A program made the position numbers and the translations under genes. The notes under the pieces are model-generated. The model did not search any database and was not told the origin of the DNA. It worked only from the letters and a program-made list of their open reading frames with translations. 64,000 nucleotides of DNA from Arabidopsis thaliana (taxonomy: Eukaryota > Streptophyta > Magnoliopsida > Brassicales > Brassicaceae): NCBI RefSeq assembly GCF_000001735.4, contig NC_003076.8, forward strand, positions 434,001 to 498,000. The letters run 5' to 3'. Positions 20,902 to 35,376 of this stretch are shown piece by piece. How positions within the stretch are numbered: position 1 is the first letter of the stretch; each line of letters starts with the position of its first letter.

Positions 20902-23900
20902 ATGATGTCGGTGAGAGCAATCAATGGTTGCTCCATCATTCGCACCGCCACTTCCGCCGGCGGTCCTCCCGTCTCTCTATTCCGCCACCGTATTCAGCGC
21001 CTCAGAGCTTCTCATCTCCGTGAATTCTCGAAATTACGTTTAAATTTTCCACTAATCCGCGCGGATAGGCGGTTTCTCGGAAATAGTGATGCTCCGAGCT
21101 GTTCGACTTGCATACATAGTCTGGTCGAAAGTGTTTCCGAAGAGCTCGAATCCATCAGCAGACGCAAGGGAAGCCGAATGAGAGTTCGCGCCAGTGTAAA
21201 GTACGTCGCAGTATCCTTCTCTTACTGATTATTAGCAAAATTAAGTGAATCATTGTGTAATTAGGTGAATTTGTAGGGTGAAATTAACAAGCTACGGAGA
21301 GGTTCTAGAGGATAAGCTAGTAAACCAGGAGCTAGAGGCTGGTTTGCTTCTGGAGTTTAAGAAGGACGCAGACAGAGTGTTGTTGGCAGTTCTTCATAGA
21401 CGTGATGGCAAGAAGAATTGGATGGTGTTTGATCAGGTTTCAATCAAAACTTACTACTCATTTACTTGCTCTAGCGTCGGTGGAGTGTTTGCAGATTGTT
21501 AGACTTATAGAAAGTTTAATGTTGCAGAATGGTGTTAGTTGTTCCATCAAACCACAGCAAATTACATACATCGTCCCGAATGTTTATAATTTTGATCATA
21601 CAGGACTTACTGATTTTCTCCAAAGGGCTCAAGATAACTTGGTACGTAATGACATTTTAAAAGGTTTACAAGTCTTTTTTTTCTGTGAGTTGTAGTCTAA
21701 GATGAGGTTGTCATGTTGTTACCCATGAATGAGCTTATTGTTATTGTTTCGATGCAGGATCCCCAACTGCTTGAGTTTGCTTGGATGGAGTTACTTGAGA
21801 AGAACAAACCTGTGACCCCAGAAGAGTTAGCAGAGGTACTATATATTTGAGTTAATGTACCGGTTGAACCCGTGGGTTGTTAATGCTTTTAATTTGCAGA
21901 TGATATATGGTCGCGCAGATCCTCTTGAAAGCTATTGTGCTCATTTTTTGCTATCACAAGACGAGATATACTTTTCTATCTTGGAGTCAAAAGGTTCTCG
22001 ATCAATATATAGCCCTCGGCCTACTGAACAGGTATTTCTTGTGCATTTTTTCCTGAGTTATCTTTTGGATTAGGTCATCTATGTCACTAGAATGGTTTTT
22101 TTCTGTAGCTTTTTTCCTTTCTTGGTAGTGTAAATCCTATAATATTAGGATTTTTTCCATCTATCTAGTACAGCTGAGCTGCATTTGCTCCATAAGTTTG
22201 TGAAATCAAGAAAGAATTCTATGTTGATAAAATTTCTAACGATACTTGCTGTGATGTAACTTGGCTTGTTAGGTGATGATACGTGATTAATGCTAAGAGA
22301 TCTAGATTGTGAAAGTTTGGACTCTTCTATTGCTTTACATGATTTGTCCTGAAGACCTTCTTTCTCTGATGATCTCACTTCCGTTTTTTTTGTAGGTGGA
22401 AGAGCTTTTACGAAGGCAACGCGTGAAGGAGGCAGAAGATAAAGAGTTTCAGGAGTTTATTCAATTGCTGAAGTCTGCCAAGAAGGCACCTAGTCACGCC
22501 AAGCCCCCTAAATCTTCATGGCTAGCTGATGATAAAGTCCAAGATAGGATTGGCTCACTTGAAGCTTATGCCATTGATGCATGGGCAAGCACTGACCAGC
22601 AGAAATTGGCTGGAACGGTAAGTCAACCTTATATTTCTTCTGTGGTAATATCTCTTCAGTTTTTTCTATGTGATTGCGAAGCGACATCTCTGAAAGAATA
22701 TTCTCTTCGAATGTCTTGTGATCGTTTTTTCACTGTTTGGTTATTGAAGCAAACTGTCAATTGTAATCATGTGTATTTTTGTGGTTGCTTCCTTACAGAT
22801 ATTAAAATCCATGGGGTTACAGAAAACGTCTGTATCAGCACTAAACCTTCTCATAGATATTGGATATTTTCCTGTACATGTCAATCTTGAACTGCTTAAG
22901 CTGAATCTTCCAACCCACCACTCAGAAGCTATCACTGAAGCTGCTGAAGCTCTTCTTTCAGAATCGTCTGATATTGATGCGGTGAGCACTTTACCCTGCC
23001 TTGGATATTTGTGTTATATGAAAATATTTATTCTCGTGTTTGTGGCGCTTTAGGAAAGTCTTGCCGCAATCTTTCCCTGTGGTTCAAAATTCTTACTTTC
23101 TCAGACTTTGTTTAGGTTAGGAGGATTGATCTCACACACTTGAAGGTTTATGCAATTGATGTTGATGAGGCTGATGAGGTAAATTCGTACAAGTCTCCTA
23201 TAATTATTCTGCAATGTCTAGGGTTCAAAAATCAATTCTTATTGCTATCTCATCTAACTGTCAGCATTCTTTTCGGTTTTGTGGAATTTCTGCAGCTTGA
23301 TGATGCCCTCAGTGCAACGAGATTGCAGGATGGACGGATAAAGATCTGGATACATGTTGCTGATCCTGCTAGATATGTTACACCTGGGAGTAAAGTGGAC
23401 AGGTATGTTCGACGCATGTCTCTGATCACTATAAGAGCTAACTTTTTGGACCCTCTAATTTATTAATATGTGCTTCAGAGAGGCAAGGAGAAGGGGAACT
23501 TCTGTCTTTCTGCCAACGGCTACTTATCCAATGTTTCCAGAGAAACTTGCCATGGAAGGAATGAGCTTAAGACAAGGAGAAAACTGTAATGCTGTCTCTG
23601 TGTCTGTTGTCCTGCGTTCTGATGGCTGGTAACTCAATAATCATAGCTCTTTTCTGGAGTTCTAATCTACCAAATGCTGAGAACTAAAAAAGTACCTTCA
23701 ACTTCTTGTAACAGTATTACAGAATATTCAGTAGATAATTCAATCATCAGACCGACCTATATGTTGACGTATGAAAGTGCTTCTGAGCTGCTTCACTTGA
23801 ACCTAGAAGAAGAAGCTGAACTGAAATTGCTGTCTGAGGCAGCATTCATTCGCTCTCAGTGGCGCCGTGAACAGGTTGGCTTGAGTTTTGTGTTGTCTGT

Positions 23901-25063
23901 TATCAAAATCTTATCATAGAAACATAGTTTTGCTAATGGTTTTATCTTGTCTAAAATTTTCAACGTGAAAGGTTCATTAGTCTTCTTTGGGCATTAGGTT
24001 CTTGCTGGATGCTTTTTTCATATGTCTTTTATTTAATTTGAAACACCTGTTTTTCCTGGGCTTACGCAGGGTGCAGTGGACACAACTACACTAGAAACTC
24101 GTATCAAAGTGGTGAATCCTGAGGATCCAGAACCTTTGATAAATCTCTATGTAGAAAATCAGGCAGATCTAGCGATGAGACTTGTCTTTGAAATGATGAT
24201 TCTTTGTGGGGAGGTTGTAGCAACGTTTGGGTCTCAGCATAATATTCCATTGCCATATAGAGGACAGCCACAGTCAAATATTGATGTATCTGCATTTGCG
24301 CATCTTCCAGAAGGACCAGTACGTTCCTCATCCATTGTCAAAGTAATGCGTGCTGCAGAAATGAATTTCAGATGTCCTGTTCGACATGGAGTGCTTGGAA
24401 TTCCTGGTTACGTTCAGTTCACGTCTCCCATTCGTCGATACATGGATCTTACTGCACACTATCAGGTAAACATTTTTCACCATCTTGCGATTTAGATTTG
24501 ACTCTTTTTGTTATTGTCTTAATTGATTGATCTATTTGGATATCGATGGGGTACATACTTGTGCTTTCTGCCTTATCCTTCATTTGAACATTCACCATAT
24601 CAATAAGTTGGCAAAGCGTGTTGTTTGAATTACAGATTAAAGCTTTTCTTCGAGGAGGTGACAATTTTCCATTCTCTGCTGGTGAGTTAGAAGGTATAGC
24701 AGCATCCGTAAACATGCAGAGCAAAGTGGTGAGAAAACTCTCAAACACCGGTCTCCGCTATTGGGTAATAGAGTTTCTCAGAAGACAGGAAAAGGGTAAA
24801 AAGTACACCGCATTGGTCTTGAGATTTGTCAAAGACCGGATCGCATCCCTTTTGTTGGTTGAGGTAAGTGTTTAATTCCACATGAATCTTTTCTCATAAT
24901 AAGCGGTTTAGATCATGTTCAATCACTTGTAAAATGTTTCCAGGTGGGTTTTCAAGCAACGGCGTGGGTGTCAGAAGGAAAACAAGTGGGAGATGAAATC
25001 GAAGTTCGAGTAGAAGAAGCTCATCCCCGCGACGATCTTATTCTCTTCAAAGAGGTTATCTAG
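20902..25063 (+). CDS. RNR1: Organellar exoribonuclease RNR1 (RNase II/R family)
   Basis: Fourteen exons: 20902-21200, 21277-21436, 21528-21641, 21758-21835, 21900-22031, 22396-22617, 22799-22981, 23116-23178, 23296-23402, 23479-23628, 23715-23874, 24070-24465, 24636-24863 and 24944-25063. They join to 803 aa. The Arg/Ser-rich, acid-poor N-terminus is an organelle transit peptide. The RNB catalytic domain starts near residue 397. Its metal-binding Asp cluster (AIDVDEADELDDA) is split by an intron, and the conserved SPIRRYMDL motif is at about residues 675-683. The enzyme trims 3' ends of chloroplast rRNA and other organellar RNAs and is essential (EMB2730, AT5G02250). Two consecutive ATGs open the frame (20902 and 20905); I chose the first. 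An upstream ATG at 20815 is in frame but would bury the transit peptide. Confidence 0.95.
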
Positions 25064-28000
25064 AGCTTTAAAAACACACAGTTCAGGAAAATTCATTAAA
25101 GTCGGTTTCTCTAAACATGGAGATGCCTGAAACTGATAGAAAGCTTGTGTTTACAAAAGAGGTAACTAATTTCCACTAATGTTTTAACTAAGCCTGATAT
25201 ATATCAATGAATTGAATACAATATTTTGCTCTTTTGGTGTTAAAGAAACTTGCTGATGGACGCAGCCATTGGTGGCTTGAGCTATGATCTGCTATAAAAG
25301 TTGAACACATGGTAATATGGTACGCACTTAATAGGGTTCATACAATTTTACATCATCTTGTTATTCTAAGTATTTATGGAAACTTGCGTTTGTTCTGTAG
25401 AGCAAAGGATGAAAAAGGAATGTATATATATACTATTTCAATGTTGAATTTTATTGATCTAAAGTCTTGAACAGAGCTCGAAGGCCTTAGAAAAATATCA
25501 ACTTGATATAATTAAGCTCTTAAGATTCTTTGTTTCTTCAAATTCTGTGGCTTGGAGTTTAAGTTAGGTCAGATATAAATCATATGGACTTCACATTATT
25601 GAGCCCTTAGCTCTAGGCTTAAGGTATCTATGGATTATGTAATATCTTACCTCCTGAAATGTAATCCTTAATAATTAGAGGTTAAGCTTGTTGTCGATTA
25701 GTTTTTGGTTTCGATTTTTGTCTTTTCTTATTTAAAATGGTCTTTGTTATTATAAATAAGATTGATCGTCGATTTTTTTTTTTTAAAAAGACAGATTAAG
25801 TGCCCGTAAACCCCATAACACCACATGGCTGTCCAAATCTAAAATCATTTGACATTTTTACCAATAACAAATTGCGTTAAATTACTTATTGATAAATCAG
25901 AAACTTGCAAATACTATCGAATATCTCGATTAGTCGGTTGTACAGTTGTATATGCTAATGATTAAAACTGAAACCAGATGAAATGGTAGCTTCTCTTTCT
26001 CCACGCCTATTATCTAATTCAATTTCCAACACAAGAAAATATTTACTTGTAAGCTAATGATAAGTTGGGTGGGATTATGACAAAGAAATACAATTCGTAC
26101 GTTATTTAAAATAGTCAAAATCGTACCGAGTGGTGGGAAGAAAGAAAAAGTCAAATGCTGAAAGTGTACGTCGTAGTAGATAAGCGTATCATAAAAAAAT
26201 TAATGTGAAGCAACAACAATTAAAAGAATATTTTCATGTTACTATGTTATCTAACCATTAATACAAGTCACCGACTAGGTGATAATTTGGTATTTACGTA
26301 AGAATAGTTATGCATGTATCGACTTATAGACTTTTTTTTTTTTAAAAAAAGGGCAACCCTATCAGCTCATACTTTATTTCATTGCATTTTCAACGACGGC
26401 TAAGGCTAATTTGACAGAATAAAAACATATCAAAAGTGAATCTAGAACCAATGATATTTAAGCAAATATATTTGTTTTTTGGTTTTTATATCTTATAAGT
26501 AGAAGTTAAGAACAAAATAGCATCTTTTAAACTGACTATGATGTATTGTCAAAAAAAAAAATGACTATGATGATTAATGAAATGTATATACCCAACTAGG
26601 AACCAATAAACAAAGAAAAGGTAATTTGACGGTTTCTGTTTTATACATTGGGAAATACTAACAGATGTCAAGTGGTACGGACGGCGTAAGATCTAAGGAT
26701 CTGTTTGCTTCTAAAACTCAACCCTAACATGCATCTTTACTAATTTCTCATAAAGCTATTGCGTAAAACATATTGATGACTAATAACATCGGTAAAAAAT
26801 ATTAATTCACATGTAGTAAAATGAATAACTTGTCGTCTAATGCCATAAATGATTTGTTCTAGGTGAACAATATTCTTGGAAACAATCTCATGTGCTTCTT
26901 GGAATTTTACTTCAAATAAATCTCTGACTTTTGTTGACTTCTTGTTTAATTACATTAACATACGATCTATGTGTAAACAATGTGATTATAATACATTTTG
27001 TAAAATCCGACAAAACCCAAAAAAAAGTGTGGAAACATTTATGGTGTACGTAACGTAGTAATATAAATATGAAAGCCCTAGGGTAATGGCTTACGTACCT
27101 TGAAACCAATTATTTATAGAATTAAAGTAATTATAAAGTAGTGGCAATAAATGAAGCCACATGGATATAGTGGTCGAATATTTCTATAAACAAATCATAG
27201 TATTATATATACCATTATGTGAAATATATATACAAAATATGTACGTAAATGTAAAATCTGTTTTTGAATTCGAGTCTACGGTATAAAATGATGATTACGT
27301 TTTTGCAAATATTGTTTTTAGGTTGTTGATTGTGGATTAGGTATATTTATATAATGTGATCTTCTGTATTTTTTCTGTATGTTTCGTATTTTACTATTTT
27401 TGTAAAAGAATGAATATACATTATACGTAACATTTATTCAAGTGGGGTTTAAACCAGTCATATTTATATATGCATAGGTAATGTATGTGGCAAAACGTGA
27501 GGTTGGCCCCGGAATCAGTTGAGGCCCAACTGCATCGACGCACGGCTTTTTAATTGTGATGCCGTATTTTCCGTGTTCTTATACGGACGGACGGACACTC
27601 TCGTACACAAATAGAATCGTTTCACAAATAAAATATCATACACTTTGTTAGCAATTAATTATAGAATCGTTTAAACTATAAGAATTAGTGTGTACTTGTG
27701 TTGTCACTAAAAGATGGAAGAAGAAAGGGAATGAAATTCCCGTTATCAAATATTTGTAATCATTTATCTTTGTTCTATTTCTATATAAACACAATAATTT
27801 CAAGATTATGTATAAAATATGAATTGGATTGGATCGGAGGGTTTTGGTTCATGTGGGATTTCTGATTAGAGACACAACTCGCAAATTGACCAAAGAAAAA
27901 TGCATGAGGTGCCCATGTGCGGTCCACGTGCATTTGCTATCTTTTTGGCTTATATACAAAATTTAATTATTAACTCGACTAACAGTGAGTGAATAAACAA

Positions 28001-29223
28001 TGCTGCATTTCTCTGTTTGAAGAAAAAAAACAATGTAGCATTTTTCTGACAAAAAAGTAATAATGTGAGTTTTATATTGGTGCTTCTTATTTTTCGTAAG
28101 TAGATTTTTTTTTTTCTATAAGTAGAATTTTCTTAAAATTGAGTATAAATGCTTCTTTTTTAAAAAAATTCAACGCGAGTGTAAATGCATTTTAAGAGAA
28201 CGAATTTGATGAGCTTTTTGAAAGAAAGTTGATATAATTTAAATAAATGACATTCTTACAATAGTAAAACTCTTAACAGTTATTTTTGTTTACGTCAACC
28301 AAATTAAGTAAAAAGTTGACAAAAAAGTTTTAAGTAAGAAGAGTTCTCAAAGAAATTATCTAATTAATGACGTTCTATAAATTCTCCAACAATCATTTAA
28401 TATATAATTGCAAATCATCGTAATATAATCACTTTTAGTTAATAAGTTAGTTATTAGTTAAGGTCACTGTGACGCAGATCTCAGACTCGACGCGCTACAA
28501 CTCTCGACAACTACAATTTTCGCCGCGAATTATGATCGCGTGAATATGACATGCATGACTTGCGCGTGGTATAGATGACTTTAAGCACCAAAGCCACGTA
28601 AGCCGCCGGAAATGTTTAGTTACTGGGCCAAGACGTATTTTATTTTGGGCCGATTAATCAATTCCATATCTATTATCTTTGACCTATAGTTTATCGCGTT
28701 TACTATTTTTACCTATTGTTTAGTTACTAGGCCGACTTTTGCATGTACGTAAATTTTTGATGTATTCTTTATTCTTTTTAGATATTCACTTTTTGCTTTA
28801 GAGAAAGTTTGAAACAAGTGTTCATTTTTTTTTGGGGAATAAGTACCAAAGATTGGATATTTATCATCTTATACTCATAAAACATAATTTTCGTATTTTT
28901 TGTGGGGTCAAATTTAATATTTAAAAAACAATTTAAATAGTGATTGAACACTTTGGTAAGTATGCATTCTCGTGAATTCGGTGGAATAAATTTATATTAG
29001 ATCCACGAGGGAAAAAATACGGAATTACAATATAGTTTTTTTTATTTGATAATTTTTATTAATAAAAGAATACTTAAATTAGAAAAATAATTAAAAAAAG
29101 GCGTAAAGTCATTTGAAGCCTCCATAAGTAGCCTTCCTAGCTTCCCCTCTCCCTCTCACATTCCTCTCTTCTCTCTCTCTTTTCCCAAAAACCAAAACCT
29201 TTTTTCCGTACCAAGGTCAACAA
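25064..29223. other. Long intergenic region before EXPA9
   Basis: About 4.2 kb, very AT-rich. It includes the RNR1 3' UTR and the EXPA9 promoter. No open frame has coding character, and I found no RNA gene, inverted repeat or transposon end that I could defend. The last 130 bases are CT-rich, typical of a plant leader. Confidence 0.5.
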
Positions 29224-30840
29224 ATGGCGGCGAAAGTAATTACATTTATGGCGGTTATGGTGGTTACTGCCTTTACGGCCAACGCCAAAATCCCCGGAGT
29301 TTACACCGGTGGTCCTTGGATCAATGCTCACGCCACCTTCTACGGTGAAGCTGACGCTTCCGGCACTATGGGTACACACACACACACTCTCTCCCACCTC
29401 CTCTGTTTTTTTTTCATTATAGACATAAATGTTTCTATTATTCACTAATGATACGACTTTGTAGGTGGTGCGTGTGGGTACGGGAATTTGTATAGCCAAG
29501 GTTACGGAGTGAACACGGCGGCTTTAAGCACTGCCTTATTCAACAATGGTTTGAGTTGTGGCTCTTGCTTTGAGCTTAAGTGTATCAATGATCCAGGATG
29601 GTGTCTTCCTGGAAACCCATCAATTCTTATCACCGCCACTAATTTCTGCCCTCCTAACTTTAATCAAGCTAGCGACAATGGTGGTTGGTGTAATCCTCCT
29701 CGTGAGCACTTTGATCTCGCTATGCCTATGTTTCTTTCCATCGCTAAGTATAAGGCTGGTATCGTCCCCGTCTCTTACCGCAGGTAAACTCATCTCCCTC
29801 TCTTACTCTATGCTCTGTTTTCACTAAGTTTCTCTTAATATACTCTGTTTGTCTAGAGAAAATCCCATTTTTTTGGTTAGCTTATTTTCGAGATCGATCC
29901 TAGGAAATCGCCTAATGTTGCTTAGTCAAAGATGTTAAGTTATTTCTTAACTTTTTTTAGTAATTAGGATCCGAATGTAAGAATCTGTGAGCCTGAAGAT
30001 TTTCGCATGTTCACTCTATTCTTTATTCCATTTTGTCTTAATTTCCCGAGAAAGTTGCTTCCTTTTCTTTTATTTTTCTCGGGAACCAAACATGAAAAGT
30101 GTTTATAAAAAAAATAAAAATAAAATCGAGACATGAAAAGTTTTTCTGTAAACGTACTTTTTTAGTTGAGCCCTATGCAATCACCTTTTCTGTCTTTTAG
30201 TCCCTTTAAAGCCATAACCTTTTTAAGTCTTTAACTTTAACTAACGAACCTAAATCCTTTTCAATGTAAAATTACGAAAACACCCTTAAGCCCCGGGTCA
30301 GTTATTAAACCATGGATCCGCGTTAAAAATCCCAAGGTTGATTGAGTCATGTACACATATCTCCATCCCTTAGAATAAGCAAACATTATTTTGCCTTGAA
30401 CTCAGCCAAGAGCAAAGGACCGACACTTCCTCACTCCACCACATACATTTGCCGGGTCAAATTTTTTATTAGCAACATTAATATTTCGTACATAACTAAC
30501 AATACAGTATTATTTTTTGTGTGATTGTAGGATCCCATGTAGGAAGAAGGGAGGAATCAGATTCACAATCAATGGATTCAAGTACTTCAACTTGGTGCTG
30601 GTCACTAACGTAGCCGGAGCTGGAGACGTCATTAAGGTGAGTGTGAAAGGATCCAACACACAATGGTTAGATCTGAGCCGGAACTGGGGACAAAACTGGC
30701 AATCCAACGCACTTCTTGTCGGCCAATCTCTTTCTTTCCGAGTCAAAACCTCTGATGGCCGAAGCTCCACCTCCAACAACATTGCTCCCAGTAACTGGCA
30801 ATTTGGCCAGACCTACTCCGGCAAGAACTTCCGCGTCTGA
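29224..30840 (+). CDS. EXPA9: Alpha-expansin EXPA9
   Basis: Three exons: 29224-29371, 29465-29783 and 30531-30840, giving 258 aa. The N-terminus is a signal peptide ([21 protein letters not shown]). Domain 1 is the six-stranded barrel related to family-45 hydrolases, with paired Cys ([18 protein letters not shown]) and the conserved HFD motif in [13 protein letters not shown]. Domain 2 (about residues 160-258) is the CBM63-type wall-binding domain with aromatic residues in [14 protein letters not shown]. Expansins loosen cell walls at acid pH without hydrolysing them. The intron placement is usual for alpha-expansins. I identify it as AT5G02260. Confidence 0.95.
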
Positions 30841-33268
30841 TTTCTAGAATATGAAAAAGAGTCGTGTGGCGGAAGATACTAAAGCTTTTTTTTATATCAA
30901 ATATATATATTTACGTGTCTTTGATTTAGTTTACGATTTGGAATTGGGGTTTTACCATTTTTCCCTTATTTTCTCAGGGAAAGTATTGGGATTGCTTGGT
31001 TTGCAAGTTAGGGTTTACTTTAAAGATTAGGGCTATATTGTTTTTTTTGTTTTTTTTGGTGTGTTGTGTCTTGTTTGGTATGTAGTCTTGTAGAGAGGCT
31101 GAAGCGGCTGCAGAAAGAAAGGGTTGGGATAAAGATTCATGTAGCCCGCAGCTCTCTTTTACGTTATGATTGTATTAAAGTATATATATATCATGAAGAA
31201 ATTAAACATGGTTTCTTCGATTTATATAAATAAATAATTGGATTTTTTGTTTCAAGACAAATAGCTCGCTCGGACTACGTTTGTATTTAAAATTATCTAT
31301 ATACATTTTGAAAATAAATCAAACGTCATGTTTAGTTTTTAAAATTTGAGTATCGTCCATATATAAATATTTGCGTCTTTAAACACCGTTCCGAAAACTC
31401 GAATTGAATCGATGCACGGTAGTCGCTATACATTGAGATGAGTCAAAACTATACGCACGGAATCTAAAGATTTATACGGTCCAGAATTCCGGGATATACG
31501 GTGTACCATACATATTTTAGTATGTACTTAACTTATGCGAGAGGTGATGTATCAAGGAGAATAGAATTCATGTGATGTGATGTAAATGCATTACACCATC
31601 GTCATGTGCAACCAGCGATCACAAATTTATTAGAAAAAAATGAAAGAGTAATATAAGATATTGAATAAGATTTTACCGAATCTCATCTCATATTCTGATA
31701 ATTTGGTAGGTGGACCAACCAATGTATGATGCTTTTTTTAATCTTTAGATATTAGAATATTATTGTTTATTTTAGCCCATGAAAATGTTTCATATGCTAA
31801 CATCTAGATGCAACTTGTTTGGATAGCATCAGTCCATGATGTACTAACAGAGGCGTTAGTTATTTTTTTTCTTTGTAAATGTATACATGCATGCAAATAA
31901 TTATTTTTAGCTAGTTAGCCTAGTTTCGTATGTTTTATGAATGAATGTTGTAAAGTTTTGTCTTTAAATCACCTTTTTATTAATCTAAATACATCAATTA
32001 GATCTGATGAATCATAAACACATAACAAAAAGTAAAAGACAAATACCTCTAAATACCACAAAAACAAGTTTCACATGGCAAAAAAATATCATTCCATTTC
32101 TTAACAATATAAGAAGTACCGTATATAATCTAGGTACCAAAATAATCTTTTGCCTTCACTCAATCAAAAATAATTAAGAAGATAGATACGTAAAATATAT
32201 GTAGTCTCTTTCAATGTTTCATACGAATCACAAAAAATCACGACCGAACTATTAGCGTCATTGTCTACTGCGAATAACAAAACCGAAAAAAGTGTGACCG
32301 TGTGGGTTGAGTATGTGGCTGGTCGAGATTGATAATTTTCATCTCAAGTTGTCGTCAACAATATGAAGCCGAATAATATTTGAAATCTTTTTTTTTTCAG
32401 TTTAGTTTTAATGTAAAGATATAACATTTTTTAGATAAAAAAAAAACAGAAAGTAAAGATATAACATTTTTAAGAAAGAAGATTGAAAATATCATAAATT
32501 AATGTAAAAAAAAACGAAATAAGATGAAAGTGGGAATAATAGAAAATATGTACAATTATGTTGGGCTATCTGTTTGGTCGGAGTAACTAAATGAATGTTT
32601 TAGAAAAAGAACACGAAATCAATGGATGCTTTTTGCAGAAAGGAAAAAAGAGATATAAAGATTAAAGATGGTGGAGAGCATAAATCCTAATATTATCTCA
32701 TCGTTAAAGCATCAATTTTTTCGGCACAACAGAACAAAAAACAATAGACGAACGTAAAAAAACTACAGATGATTTCAATTGTGACATCTTATATGTCTGT
32801 TGGGTCAATTCCCATCTTTAACAAAGAAAGATACTGGTTACTTATGATAGGACATGTTATGACTCGTGAGCAATATGAATAAAAAAGATGTAATAAAATT
32901 TACATACTCGTCCAGAAATTAGATGTAATAACTTATTAAATTCTGATTTAGTAAAAGAACTAGAGTTCTGATATGTAGAAAGTTTAGCTTTGGTTAAAAA
33001 TCGATTGTCACTTGTCTTCATGTGTATATTTCTCTTGGTATTTTCTCGTTTTTAGGATCCAAGCATTTGAGAAAATAACAGAAAAATAACATAACAATGT
33101 AAAATTTACTTTTGTGAAAAAAATCAACTAAAATATAAATTATAAAAAATCATATTTCAGAGTAACAAATAGTTCAAAAAAAGAAAAAGAAATATTATTC
33201 GTGGTTAAAAACAAATAACGTAAAAATATTACTATTCCACTTTTGCTCCAACGTCTCTCTTGCTTAAT
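30841..33268. other. Intergenic region between EXPA9 and ABCI20 3' ends
   Basis: About 2.4 kb of AT-rich DNA between two convergent genes, holding both 3' UTRs. I see no gene, RNA or mobile element. Confidence 0.5.
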
Positions 33269-35041
33269 TTATCTTAGAACTCTGTTTGAGCTTAAGACGA
33301 AATTATCCTCACCACCTGCAACCGTAGAGTGAAGTCTCCCGGCAGCCCAGCCATTGTTCAGCATCCGTGCTGGATCACCAGTCACACGGCTTTCTTCAGT
33401 CCGTGTTTCAAACTCTGGAAGCCCATTAGCTTTCCTCTCTTTCCTTCTCTTTCTCTCTTCATCTCTTTCTTTCCTCAGCCAACTCTCAACTGTTCTCATC
33501 AATGACTTCTTGCTTGTCTCCTTCACTTTCTCCATTGGCAATGCTAACTGCAATTTTCCGTTTGCTACATACACCTAACAATGGCAGATGTGATGTTATT
33601 ATGTGTTGTTTGTAGGTAGTTTTAGTAGAGGAGCAAAACAGAGAAATGAGATTGTGTGGTTATATTACAATGTGTGTTGGCCAGTCCTCTAAGCCATCGA
33701 ATATATGAGTAGCGTAGATTATGGTTGCTCCTCGTTCTTCACATTCCTTTCTCAGAAACTTCAAAAGGTCTGCTCTAGCGAGAACGTCAAGATCAACAGT
33801 TATTTCATCCAAAAGGAGAACCTATAGATGATTCAAGAAAGTAGGATTCAGATAAATTGTTGAAGCAAGTTTCATGATTAGATACTATAATGATCTTAGT
33901 CCATTGTTTTAAGCATCAAACCATTTCATCTTCTGAAGCATCAGGTTTGGCTAAAACCTGTATACTTTTGGTTGGAGATAAGGGTTTACCTTGAATGGCT
34001 TCAGGAGTCCCATACAGATCTGTACACGTCTTCTTTGGCCATCGGATACCTTGTGCAGTCTCCATGAGATGTCGATATCCAACACCTGAACCAAACACAA
34101 TTAGAACAAAACAGTAAGGTGGAGAATCACATTGATTTGATGTAAAAAAACAGAGTAATAATACTCCAGACAATGAAGTGCTCGTAAGTTTGGTATGTGA
34201 CAAAGATCAAAGATCAGACCATGCTCTAGCTGATTTTTTGTTTTAACATTGGAATTCAGAATGAACAAATGAGTTAAGACTATAGCAAATACTTAAAAAG
34301 TAAATTTGAATCCTTCCCAAAACTTCAAAGAATCTCATGTAAAGATGCATTAACAGAACCTAACCCATCAAATCAAAGTCAGATTTTTGAATTATCTACT
34401 CACCTTGATCAACTCATCTCTTCTCTGAGGATCAATACCAGCCACTCCAAATATCATCTTCTCCGCCGAAATGTCCATTTGTATCGGAACTTCAAATCCT
34501 GCAAATGCAACATCACGCCTCCACTGGAAAGAAGAATTGACAATCCCAATTACTTTCAATTCCAAATCAATACTCAGAATTCACACTAAATTTGTTATCC
34601 AATCACATCCACAGAAACACAAAGAATTGAAAATTCATCACGAACCTCGCCACCGAGATAACAGAGATCACCAGAAGAGGTCAATCCAGTATCATGAAAC
34701 GCCGAGCGACCCAGAACCCTAACCATATGCGGCTCCACCATGTGTTTCCCTCCCAATATCTTCAGAATCGTCGTTTTCCCTGATGATTCAAATCACTCAT
34801 CTAATCAAATTGAGATCTCATACAGACACATTTCGAGCTAAATAGATAACGAATTTCAAATACCAGCGCCATTAGATCCGACGAGGAGACACCGATCGCT
34901 GGAATTAAGCGTGATTGAGAAATCTTCAATAAGTGGTTTCGATCCCGGTGGTGGATGACCGTCGATTCCAGGATACGTGAAACGTAATCCGGAGATCTCA
35001 ACCGTTGAATTCCGCTTCTTCTCCTCCTCCGTCACCGCCAT
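33269..35041 (-). CDS. ABCI20: Soluble ABC ATPase ABCI20 (CAF16-like)
   Basis: Six exons on the minus strand: 35041-34864, 34779-34646, 34523-34404, 34085-33990, 33821-33669 and 33574-33269, giving 328 aa. It is a lone nucleotide-binding domain without membrane segments. Walker A is GSNGAGKTT, split by intron 1 after GSNGAG. Walker B is VLLLDE, and the switch His is in YATHIFD. The signature motif is degenerate, VSDGQRRR in place of LSGGQ. A charged helical stretch rich in Arg, Lys and Glu follows near residues 245-270. The family resembles yeast CAF16. Plant ABCI19/20/21 are reported to act together at the ER in cytokinin responses (literature, not visible here). It is divergent from TRS23, with start codons 335 bases apart. 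Confidence 0.93.
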
Positions 35042-35376
35042 TTTTAGTACCTCTCCCTTGCTCTTCTCTCTGCTTTACTTATACTTTTTTCTTCTTCAGA
35101 CGTTTTTGGTAGTTGGTGAAGAAAAGTTATTGAAACGACACCATTTTTGGTGAAGTTTTTTAAACATTAGCTCACGTGGCGCTTTAAGAGACGCTAGTTC
35201 TTTAAAAGACGACGTCGTTAAATTAATTAGGCGACGTGGCGCGAGTAGAGACCATCGATATAATAACGACGCCGTTTTGAGAAAAAGAAAAATCATTAAT
35301 AAGATCTGTACTGTTGTTCTTCATCGTCTCGCTGATTTCTCGGATTTGGATCTTTGAAGATTATCGGGGGAAAAAA
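35042..35376. promoter_or_regulatory. Shared promoter of ABCI20 and TRS23
   Basis: 335 bases separate the two divergent start codons. The interval is rich in ACGACGTCG/ACGCCGTTTT-type motifs (near 35129, 35206 and 35269) and GACGTGGCG/CACGTGGCG boxes (about 35173 and 35233). ACGTCGTTT-like motifs are common in Arabidopsis core promoters of housekeeping genes. No TATA box is obvious on either side. Confidence 0.6.

Noticed and set aside
33354..33578. Plus-strand frame over the last ABCI20 exon
   Set aside because: It is the antisense of the charged ABCI20 tail.
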